A stretch of 7,632 bases of DNA from Pseudomonadota bacterium. GTDB lineage: Bacteria > Pseudomonadota > Alphaproteobacteria > Rhizobiales > Rhizobiaceae. Of this stretch, positions 1-6,532 are shown piece after piece; the stretch's first letter is position 1; every line of letters begins with the position of its first letter. Both the position numbers and the translations under genes were made by a program. The DNA lies in assembly GCA_023433855.1 (NCBI GenBank), contig JAEYTV010000228.1, positions 1 to 7,632 on the forward strand, in the 5' to 3' direction. The notes beneath the pieces are model-generated. The model did no database searches and was not told where the DNA came from. It saw only the letters and a program-made list of their open reading frames with translations.

Positions 1-69
1 CTCTAATCAACCCTTTTCCGTCCCGTATCAGGCTGTATTTGTTCGACAACCGGGGTGTCATTTTCCGGT

Positions 70-98
70 CTTTCGCCGCCCACTTTCCTGGTCTATAT
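70..98 (+). promoter_or_regulatory. Probable housekeeping-sigma promoter for the thrC operon
   Basis: CTATAT at 93-98 exactly matches the -10 element described for Sinorhizobium housekeeping promoters (CTTGAC-N17-CTATAT). At the matching 17-base spacing, bases 70-75 read CTTTCG, which keeps only the CTT of the -35 box, so that half is weak. Transcription would start near 105, giving a leader of about 30 bases before the preferred GTG start of thrC. The rest of 1-136 shows no recognisable gene, and no end of an upstream gene is evident. This is inferred from a motif match only. Confidence 0.4.
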
Positions 99-122
99 CA
101 GCGGCGCAGACAAAAATCGATT

Positions 123-127
123 GGGGA
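123..127 (+). promoter_or_regulatory. Ribosome binding site that decides the thrC start
   Basis: GGGGA lies 9 bases before the GTG at 137, a normal Shine-Dalgarno spacing. It directly abuts the alternative in-frame TTG at 128, which leaves no room for that codon to initiate. This favours the GTG and a protein starting MDYISTRGEA. Confidence 0.6.
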
Positions 128-136
128 TTGAAGCTC

Positions 137-1528
137 GTGGACTACATATCTACCCGGGGCGAGGCCGCACCGCTACGTTTCCGGGATGCCATGCTTGCCG
201 GGCTCGCACGGGACGGCGGGCTCTATGTTCCCCGCGAATGGCCGACGCTGACAAAGAGAGAAATCCGTGCACTGCGCGGCAAGACCTACCAGGAAGTCGC
301 GTTCGAGGTGCTCAGCCGCTTCACCGATGGCGAAATCGCCGCCGAGAAGCTCAAGACGATGATCAACGAGGCCTATGCCACCTTCAGGCACCCTGCCGTG
401 GTACCGCTGGTGCAGACGGGGCCGAACGATTTCGTGCTTGAACTCTTCCACGGCACGACGCTCGCTTTCAAGGACGTCGCCATGCAGCTTCTGGCGCGGC
501 TGATGGACCATGTCCTGGAAGAACGCGGCGAGCGCGTGACGATCGTCGGCGCCACCTCCGGAGACACCGGGGGGGCCGCCATCGACGCATTTGCGGGTCG
601 CGAGCGCACCGACATCTTCATCCTCTTCCCACACGGCAAGGTGTCGCCGGTACAGCAGCGCCAGATGACAACTTCCAAGGCCCCCAACGTCCATGCGCTG
701 GCCATCAACGGCAACTTCGACGACTGCCAGAACCTCGTCAAGGAGATGTTCCACGACGCCGCCTTCCGGGATCGGCTGAAACTGTCCGGCGTCAACTCGA
801 TCAACTGGGCGCGCATCATGGCACAGTTGGTCTACTATTTTACCGCCGCCCTGTCGCTCGGCGCGCCTGACCGGAAGGTCTCCTTCACGGTGCCGACGGG
901 CAATTTCGGCGACATTTTCGCGGGGTACGTGGCCAAGAAGATGGGCCTGCCGATCGACCGGCTGGTGATTGCCACGAACGACAACGATATACTTGCCCGC
1001 ACCCTGAAGTCTGGCCGCTATGAAATGCTCGGCGTCAAGGCAACGACTTCACCTTCGATGGACATCCAGATCTCATCCAATTTCGAGCGCCTCCTGTTTG
1101 AATCCTATGGAAGGGATCCGGAGCAGGTCCGAACATCGATGGCGGGATTGAAGCAGTCCGGAGCATTCGAACTCAAGCCGGAAGCACTGAAAGCCATTCG
1201 CCGAGAATTCCGGGCCGGCCGCGCCACGGAAAAACAGGTAGCCGCGACAATCCGCGACACCTTGGCGGCCACTGGCTATCTCATAGACCCGCATACCGCC
1301 ACCGGAGTCTTCGTCGCTCGCAAGCATGCACGGCCCGCAAGCCCCATGGTAACGCTTGCCACCGCGCACCCCGCCAAATTCCCTGCCGCGGTAAAATCCG
1401 CTTGCGGAATTGAGCCGGCGCTTCCATCATGGATTGCTGATCTCATGGATAGGGAGGAGCGCTTCGATATCTTGGAGCCTGAGCTTAAGGCCATCGAAAC
1501 CTTCATCGACCAGAAAGCGCGCGCTTGA
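137..1528 (+). CDS. thrC: Threonine synthase
   Basis: Cytoplasmic PLP enzyme that converts O-phospho-L-homoserine to L-threonine and phosphate, the last step of threonine biosynthesis. From the GTG start the protein has 463 residues, usual for proteobacterial threonine synthases of this class. The N-terminal part carries the STRG signature (residues 4-7), followed by GLARDGGLYVP (about 22-32). The LFHGTTLAFKD block holds the Schiff-base lysine K112, and SGDTGG at 141-146 is the PLP phosphate-binding loop. An NWARI segment and a later PTGNFGD segment also fit the fold. The frame stays open upstream, so a TTG at 128 would add three residues, but the ribosome binding site favours GTG 137. The next gene begins 29 bases after the stop, suggesting an operon with thrC first. 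The sequence reads like rhizobial ThrC and no key residue is missing. Confidence 0.96.
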   Translation: MDYISTRGEAAPLRFRDAMLAGLARDGGLYVPREWPTLTKREIRALRGKTYQEVAFEVLSRFTDGEIAAEKLKTMINEAYATFRHPAVVPLVQTGPNDFVLELFHGTTLAFKDVAMQLLARLMDHVLEERGERVTIVGATSGDTGGAAIDAFAGRERTDIFILFPHGKVSPVQQRQMTTSKAPNVHALAINGNFDDCQNLVKEMFHDAAFRDRLKLSGVNSINWARIMAQLVYYFTAALSLGAPDRKVSFTVPTGNFGDIFAGYVAKKMGLPIDRLVIATNDNDILARTLKSGRYEMLGVKATTSPSMDIQISSNFERLLFESYGRDPEQVRTSMAGLKQSGAFELKPEALKAIRREFRAGRATEKQVAATIRDTLAATGYLIDPHTATGVFVARKHARPASPMVTLATAHPAKFPAAVKSACGIEPALPSWIADLMDREERFDILEPELKAIETFIDQKARA

Positions 1529-1544
1529 AGTCATCGGCTGCGCC

Positions 1545-1550
1545 GGAAAG
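1545..1550 (+). promoter_or_regulatory. Ribosome binding site that decides the M16 peptidase start
   Basis: GGAAAG ends 7 bases before ATG 1558. An in-frame TTG at 1525 overlaps the thrC stop and would add 11 residues (beginning MKSSAAPERR) that do not look like the family N-terminus. The ATG is therefore preferred. Confidence 0.6.
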
Positions 1551-1557
1551 ACGTAAC

Positions 1558-2856
1558 ATGAATGTAGAAATCACCCGGCTTGCGTCCGGGTTGACTGTCG
1601 TCACCGAAGCCATGCCCCATCTCGAGAGCGTCGCACTCGGTGTCTGGATCAAGTCCGGGTCGCGTAACGAGACCGAAAGCGAACATGGAATAGCCCACCT
1701 CCTCGAGCATATGGCCTTCAAGGGCACGAAGCGGCGCAGCGCCCGCGACATCGCCGAGGAAATCGAGAATGTCGGTGGCGAACTGAACGCCGCGACCTCC
1801 ACCGAAACAACCTCCTATTACGCCCGCGTGCTGAAGGACCATGTCCCGCTGGCGGTCGACATCCTCGCCGACATCCTGACTGCCTCTGCTTTCGACGAGG
1901 AGGAACTGCGGCGGGAAAAACACGTCATCCTGCAGGAGATCGGCGCTGCCAACGACACGCCCGACGACGTGATCTTCGACCGCTTCTCCGCAGCCGCATA
2001 TCTGGGCCAGACAATCGGGCGGCCGATCCTCGGAACCCCGGAGAGCGTGAAGAGCTTCACCCCGGACCAGATCCGCAGCTATCTTTCCCGCAACTACACA
2101 ACCGACCGGATGTTTGTCGTGGCCGCCGGTGCGGTCGATCACGCGTCCTTCTGCAAACAAGTGGAAGAACGTTTCGCAAGCCTTCCGTCCACCCCCAGCG
2201 CACCACCGGTGATGGAAACCGCCCGCTACATCGGCGGCGACGTGCGCGAAGAGCGGGACCTAATGGATGCGCAGGTGCTGATCGGCTTCGAGGGCAAAGC
2301 CTATCACATGCGCGATTTCTACTGTTCGCAGATCCTCGCGAATATCCTGGGCGGAGGCATGTCTTCACGCCTGTTTCAAGAAGTTCGCGAGCATCGTGGC
2401 CTGTGCTATTCCGTCTATGCGTTCCACTGGGGGTTTTCGGATACCGGCATCTTCGGCATCCACGCGGCGACCGGCGGCGATGACTTGCCAAACCTCGTGC
2501 CGGTCCTGCTCGACGAACTTCGCAAGGCGTCCGACACCATCCACCAGGAGGAAATCGACCGCGCCCGCGCCCAGATCCGCGCCCAGTTGCTGATGGGACA
2601 GGAAAGTCCCGCTGCCCGGGCGGGCCAGATCGCGCGGCAGATGATGCTTTACGGGCGGCCGATACCGAACAACGAGATGATGGAGCGCCTTGCCGGTATC
2701 ACCACCCAGCGGCTGACCGATCTTGCCGGCCGTTTGTTTTTTGATACAGTCCCGACGCTGTCCGCTGTCGGACCTATCGAGCAACTCGCCCCCATGGCCG
2801 ATATCACCACGGCGCTTTCCACGCCTGGGATCCAGACGCAGAAGGCCGCCGGCTGA
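1558..2856 (+). CDS. M16 family zinc metallopeptidase, processing-peptidase-like
   Basis: Predicted zinc endopeptidase of the M16B group, related to the beta subunit of mitochondrial processing peptidase and to small bacterial homologues. From ATG 1558 it has 432 residues, normal for one N- and C-domain pair. The inverted zinc motif HLLEH lies at 47-51 (ligands H47 and H51, catalytic E50). The distal glutamate is E127 in LQEIG, at the spacing expected for the family. The C-terminal domain (about 166-345) has the glycine-rich LGGGMSSRLFQEVRE stretch and an R277/Y284 pair at the spacing of the substrate-binding Arg/Tyr of M16 enzymes. I see no signal peptide, so it is probably cytoplasmic and works as a homodimer, as known for small M16B peptidases. 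It lies 29 bases after thrC and 30 before the acetyltransferase. The physiological substrate is unknown, and an involvement in peptide turnover is only a guess. The family call is secure; the cellular role is not. Confidence 0.93.
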   Translation: MNVEITRLASGLTVVTEAMPHLESVALGVWIKSGSRNETESEHGIAHLLEHMAFKGTKRRSARDIAEEIENVGGELNAATSTETTSYYARVLKDHVPLAVDILADILTASAFDEEELRREKHVILQEIGAANDTPDDVIFDRFSAAAYLGQTIGRPILGTPESVKSFTPDQIRSYLSRNYTTDRMFVVAAGAVDHASFCKQVEERFASLPSTPSAPPVMETARYIGGDVREERDLMDAQVLIGFEGKAYHMRDFYCSQILANILGGGMSSRLFQEVREHRGLCYSVYAFHWGFSDTGIFGIHAATGGDDLPNLVPVLLDELRKASDTIHQEEIDRARAQIRAQLLMGQESPAARAGQIARQMMLYGRPIPNNEMMERLAGITTQRLTDLAGRLFFDTVPTLSAVGPIEQLAPMADITTALSTPGIQTQKAAG

Positions 2857-2886
2857 TACCGGCTGCCGTTCCGGAGCAGCAGTCAG

Positions 2887-3498
2887 ATGGCAAAGCGGGT
2901 GTTTCGGTTCCTGTCGCGACAGCCGGAGACTCCGGACCTTCGCGGCCCCGATCATCTGCTGCGGCTTCCACGCCACTCCGATTACCAGCAGTGGTACCAG
3001 CTTCGATCGGAAAGCCGTGCCTTCCTTCAACCTTGGGAGCCGGCATGGCGTGCGGACGAATTGACCGAGGCTTCGTTCCGCAGCCGCGTCGCGCGCAGCG
3101 GGCAGGAATATGCGGCCGGCCTAGCGGTACCGCTTCTTCTTTTTCGGGCCCAGGACGAGGTCTTGCTCGGCGGACTCACCATCGGCTACATCCGGCGGGG
3201 GGCGGCGCAAAGCTGCATGATCGGATACTGGATGGGTGAAAGACATGCAGGCCAAGGCCATATGTTGGCCGCATTGAAGGTGGCTATCCCCTATATCAGC
3301 GGTCGCCTTCAGTTGCACCGAATTGAGGCAGCCTGTATTCCAGAAAACTGGAAAAGTGTGCGGCTTCTCGAAAAAGCCGGCTTCAGGCGGGAAGGTCTCT
3401 TGCGGAAATATCTGAAAATAAATGGCGCGTGGCGTGACCACCTGATGTTCTCCCGGCTTCCGGAAGACGGCGAAGTTGGGAAGATCCCGAGGTCATGA
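2887..3498 (+). CDS. GNAT family N-acetyltransferase (RimJ/RimL-like)
   Basis: Predicted cytoplasmic acetyl-CoA-dependent N-acetyltransferase of 203 residues. Motif A is visible: the strand MIGYWMGERH runs into RHAGQG at 119-124, which fits the R-x-x-G-x-G acetyl-CoA pyrophosphate-binding loop, followed by a helix. Further on, LHRIEAACIPENWKSVRLLEKAGF (given by position, about 143-166) carries the N154/S157 pattern and the KAGF element typical of RimJ/RimL-type enzymes. These are known to acetylate N-terminal residues of ribosomal proteins, but the family is wide and the acceptor here cannot be read from sequence. The ATG at 2887 is preceded by GGAG at 2873-2876. The gene starts 30 bases after the M16 peptidase. 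Its stop codon overlaps the start of the following c-di-GMP gene (ATGA), which suggests translational coupling. Orthologues in rhizobia are commonly labelled ribosomal-protein-alanine acetyltransferase; I treat that as unproven. Confidence 0.9.
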   Translation: MAKRVFRFLSRQPETPDLRGPDHLLRLPRHSDYQQWYQLRSESRAFLQPWEPAWRADELTEASFRSRVARSGQEYAAGLAVPLLLFRAQDEVLLGGLTIGYIRRGAAQSCMIGYWMGERHAGQGHMLAALKVAIPYISGRLQLHRIEAACIPENWKSVRLLEKAGFRREGLLRKYLKINGAWRDHLMFSRLPEDGEVGKIPRS

Positions 3499-6401
3499 AT
3501 GCCGTCGCCTCGATGTCTGCATTGTTCCGTCGCCTGTTGTTGCTTCTGGGTGTTGTCGCCGCGTCGTTGGCGGGCAGCGTAGCGGCTGCCCGGGCGGCCG
3601 AGCCGGTCAAGATTTCCCGTGACGATACCGCCCTCGACCTCACCCGGACGACGGACATCTACACCAACCAGGGAGAAGCGTTCCAGGTTTCCACGGCGGC
3701 CGGCGCGGATGGGGTCCGGCGCCGGATCGAGGTTCGGGCAAGCTCAGCCCGCCCCCAGGGCGACTGGGCAGTCTTTGCCCTTTCAAACGTCTCGGGGGAG
3801 CAACTCGAACGGGTCATCGTCGCTCCGCATTTCCGCCTCGTGAACTCCCGGATGTTCTGGCCGGACCTGGGCTCCCAGCGCATCGTCTCGATCACCCCAT
3901 CGGAAGGGTTCGCGCTCGACCGGTTGCCCAGCGCGGACGCGGATGTCTTCCGGATCACCCTCAATCCGGGCGCCACGATCACCTTCGTCGCAGAACTCGC
4001 CACGCCGTCACTGCCGCAGATCTACCTCTGGCAGCCGGACGCCTACAAGGACACAGTCAACTCGTTCACCCTGTATCGTGGGATCGTCCTCGGGATTGCG
4101 GGCCTGCTCGCCGTCTTCCTGACCATCCTGTTCGTGGTGGAGGGGACGTCGATGCTGCCGGCCGCGGCCGCCATGGCGTGGGCGGTACTCGCCTATATCT
4201 GCGTCGATTTTGGCTTCCTCGACAAACTGATCACCATCACCGCAAGCGATCAGCGCATATGGCGCGCGGCGGCGGAGGTCGCCCTCGCCTCTTCGTTCGT
4301 GATCTTCCTGTTCACCTACCTCAATCTCAACCGCTGGCATGCACATCTCGGCTACGCAACCCTCGCCTGGATCGTCGGCCTTCTGCTGCTCGGCGGGGTG
4401 GCAATCTACGACCCTTCGGTTGCAGCCGGCATTGCCCGGATTTCCTTTGCACTCACCGCATCCGCAGGCATCCTGCTGATCATCTATCTGGGCTTCAACC
4501 GCTACGACAGGGCCATTCTGCTCGTCCCGACCTGGGCACTCGTGCTGGTCTGGCTGTTTGGTGGCTGGCTCACCGTTACAGGGCAGCTCGACAATGACAT
4601 CATACAGCCCGCTCTAGGCGGCGGGCTCGTGCTGATCGTCCTTCTCATCGGCTTCACCGTCATGCAGCACGCCTTCGCAGGCGGCGCCTATCAGCAGGGT
4701 CTTTTCTCCGATCTGGAACGGCAATCGCTGGCGCTTACCGGCAGCGGCGATACGGTATGGGACTGGGACGTGGCGCGGGACCGCGTGGTCACGACACCTG
4801 ATATCTCGATCCGTCTGGGGCTTGATCCGGGCACCATGCACGGACCCGTTCGCAACTGGGTGCCGCGCCTCCATCCCGACGACCGCGATCGGTTCAGGGC
4901 AACGCTCGACGTGCTCCTCGAGCATCGCCGTGGCCGCCTCAACCACGAGTTCCGGATTCGCGCCGAAGACGGCCATTTCCATTGGCTGCAGATCCGGGCC
5001 CGGCCCGTCCTCGGGACGAACGGCGAGATCATCCGCTGCGTCGGCACGATCGTCGACATCACGGAACAGAAGAATTCCATCGAGCGTCTGCTTCAGGACG
5101 CCCTGCATGACAATCTGACGGGTCTGCCAAACCGCGAGGTCTTCCTTGATCGGCTGCAGGGCGTACTCACCCTGGCGCCGGGCCAGGACGGCATCCGTCC
5201 CACCGTGATGGCGATCGATATCGACCGCTATAAACAGGTCAATGACAACCTCGGCATTGCAGCAGGAGACAATATCCTGATTGCCCTGACCCGGCGGCTG
5301 CGCCGGCTCCTGAGGCCCGAGGACACGCTTGCCAGGCTTTCAGGCGATCAGTTCGGGCTGATCCTCGTATCCGAGCGGGAGCCTGCCAAGGTGGCAGATT
5401 TTGCCGATGCAGTGTCAAAGGCGATCATGGTGCCGATCAACTTCGCCAACCGGGAAATTGTTCTTACCGCCTCGATCGGGCTTGCAACCTGGGTAGAGCA
5501 ACAGGAAAGCGCGGTCGCCATGCTGGCGGATGCCGAACTGGCAATGTACCGCGCAAAGCGAGGAGGCGGAAACCGCGTCGAGCCCTTCCGCCCGGCATTT
5601 CGCGCGTCCGGCACCGACAAGCTGCAGATCGAGACGGATCTACGGCGCGCCATCGATCGCAAGGAGCTGTCGCTTGCGTATCAGCCGATCATACGGTTGT
5701 CCGACGGCGAGATTGCCGGCTTTGAGGCCCTGATGCGGTGGGATCACCCCAAGCGCGGCAGCATCCCACCCTCCGAGTTCATTCCGATCGCCGAGATGTC
5801 CGACCTCATCGAACCGCTCGGATTGTTCGCATTGGAGCGCGCCGCCGGCGATCTCACTGAATGGCAGGGCCACACGGGCGAGCTTCCGATCTTCGTCTCG
5901 GTGAACCTGTCGAGTGCGCAGCTGCTGTACGCCGATCTCTACAATGATGTCCGCTCGCTGCTGCAGAAGACCCAGATCGACCCCCGCCAGCTCAAGCTGG
6001 AACTCACCGAATCCCTGATGATGGAGAATCCCGAACAGGCGCGTCTCGTCCTTGGCAAGCTCAAGGAAACCGGGTTGAGCCTGGCACTCGATGACTTCGG
6101 CACCGGATACTCCTCGCTTGCCTACCTCACGCAGTTTCCTTTCGACACGATCAAACTCGACAAGGCACTCGTCGGTGGCGCCACCGACAAGCGTGCGGTG
6201 CTGCTGCGTTCGGTGATCGCCATGGCGCGTGCGCTGGACATGACCGTCGTCGCCGAGGGCATCGAAAGCGATGAGGATGCGGCAGAACTTGCAAGGATGG
6301 GCTGCCATTTCGGGCAGAGTTATCTCTTCGGTCCGCCGGCTCCCGCGGAAGCCGTTCTCAAATTGCTGCGAGAGCGTTTTCCCCTGACAAAGAGGGCGTA
6401 A
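3495..6401 (+). CDS. Membrane 7TM-PAS-GGDEF-EAL protein, probable c-di-GMP phosphodiesterase
   Basis: Inner-membrane c-di-GMP signalling protein of 968 residues. A signal peptide spans 1-34 (leucine-rich core, likely cleavage after ARA). A periplasmic domain (about 38-180) resembles 7TMR-DISM extracellular sensors. Seven hydrophobic segments follow at roughly 192-215, 219-241, 256-277, 285-305, 313-334, 338-361 and 370-394. Next come a PAS/PAC domain (about 408-527, ending in the VDITEQK junction), GGDEF (about 535-695) and EAL (about 710-960). The GGDEF signature is SGDQF (616-620): the catalytic acidic residue of position 4 is Q619, and the usual GH of the NDxxGH motif is GI (I588). RPED at 607-610 keeps the I-site pattern five residues upstream. 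The EAL domain looks complete: EALMR 744-748, N804, E836, D866/D867 in an intact DDFGTGYSSL loop, K887, E921 and Q941. I infer hydrolysis of c-di-GMP to pGpG, with GGDEF as a regulatory (perhaps GTP-sensing) module. The start overlaps the acetyltransferase stop; GGGAAG at 3478-3483 is a plausible ribosome binding site. An alternative in-frame ATG at 3513 would shorten the signal peptide. Confidence 0.94.
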   Translation: MNAVASMSALFRRLLLLLGVVAASLAGSVAAARAAEPVKISRDDTALDLTRTTDIYTNQGEAFQVSTAAGADGVRRRIEVRASSARPQGDWAVFALSNVSGEQLERVIVAPHFRLVNSRMFWPDLGSQRIVSITPSEGFALDRLPSADADVFRITLNPGATITFVAELATPSLPQIYLWQPDAYKDTVNSFTLYRGIVLGIAGLLAVFLTILFVVEGTSMLPAAAAMAWAVLAYICVDFGFLDKLITITASDQRIWRAAAEVALASSFVIFLFTYLNLNRWHAHLGYATLAWIVGLLLLGGVAIYDPSVAAGIARISFALTASAGILLIIYLGFNRYDRAILLVPTWALVLVWLFGGWLTVTGQLDNDIIQPALGGGLVLIVLLIGFTVMQHAFAGGAYQQGLFSDLERQSLALTGSGDTVWDWDVARDRVVTTPDISIRLGLDPGTMHGPVRNWVPRLHPDDRDRFRATLDVLLEHRRGRLNHEFRIRAEDGHFHWLQIRARPVLGTNGEIIRCVGTIVDITEQKNSIERLLQDALHDNLTGLPNREVFLDRLQGVLTLAPGQDGIRPTVMAIDIDRYKQVNDNLGIAAGDNILIALTRRLRRLLRPEDTLARLSGDQFGLILVSEREPAKVADFADAVSKAIMVPINFANREIVLTASIGLATWVEQQESAVAMLADAELAMYRAKRGGGNRVEPFRPAFRASGTDKLQIETDLRRAIDRKELSLAYQPIIRLSDGEIAGFEALMRWDHPKRGSIPPSEFIPIAEMSDLIEPLGLFALERAAGDLTEWQGHTGELPIFVSVNLSSAQLLYADLYNDVRSLLQKTQIDPRQLKLELTESLMMENPEQARLVLGKLKETGLSLALDDFGTGYSSLAYLTQFPFDTIKLDKALVGGATDKRAVLLRSVIAMARALDMTVVAEGIESDEDAAELARMGCHFGQSYLFGPPAPAEAVLKLLRERFPLTKRA

Positions 6402-6433
6402 AGCCATTTCCGCGCGGCTCGTCATGCGCCTCT

Positions 6434-6463
6434 CCCCTTTTCGGCTGTTCTCCGGCGAAGGGG
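6434..6463. other. Imperfect hairpin between convergent genes
   Basis: CCCCTT (6434-6439) can pair with AAGGGG (6458-6463), with an inner CGG/CCG pairing and a 7-base loop. It lies between the two convergent stop codons and could act on either strand. Neither side has a T-run, so it is not a textbook intrinsic terminator. Further small inverted repeats follow: CCGGCTGGCCGG near 6483-6494, GCGGACTGCCGC at 6501-6512, and the perfect palindrome GTCGCGAC at 6520-6527. The 131-base gap holds no convincing gene. A transcript-end role is inferred from position and pairing only. Confidence 0.3.
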
Positions 6464-6532
6464 CTGAGACCCTACCGTCGCGCCGGCTGGCCGGATGAAG
6501 GCGGACTGCCGCGGTGCTCGTCGCGACAAGCT

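Noticed and set aside
42..52. TTGTTCGACAA partial palindrome upstream of thrC as an operator
   Set aside because: The arms are only 4 bases with a 3-base centre, and no known regulator site is recognised.
55..441. 128-residue + strand frame overlapping the thrC start
   Set aside because: Low-complexity Arg/Ala/Gly-rich translation typical of an out-of-frame reading; no ribosome binding site of note.
173..754. Long open frame on the - strand inside thrC
   Set aside because: Opposite-strand shadow of a high-GC gene. The translation shows no recognisable domain, and thrC is strongly supported here.
1531..2160. 209-residue open frame on the - strand within the M16 peptidase gene
   Set aside because: Antisense shadow with no motif; the + strand frame contains all M16 catalytic residues.
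2365..3030. 221-residue - strand frame spanning the M16/GNAT junction
   Set aside because: It crosses two well-supported genes and its translation has no recognisable family.
5640..6425. 261-residue - strand frame opposite the EAL domain
   Set aside because: The EAL domain on the + strand is intact with all catalytic residues; the antisense frame is a codon-bias artefact.
6434..6463. Calling the intergenic hairpin a rho-independent terminator
   Set aside because: No T-run on either strand and an interrupted stem, so it is listed only as a hairpin.
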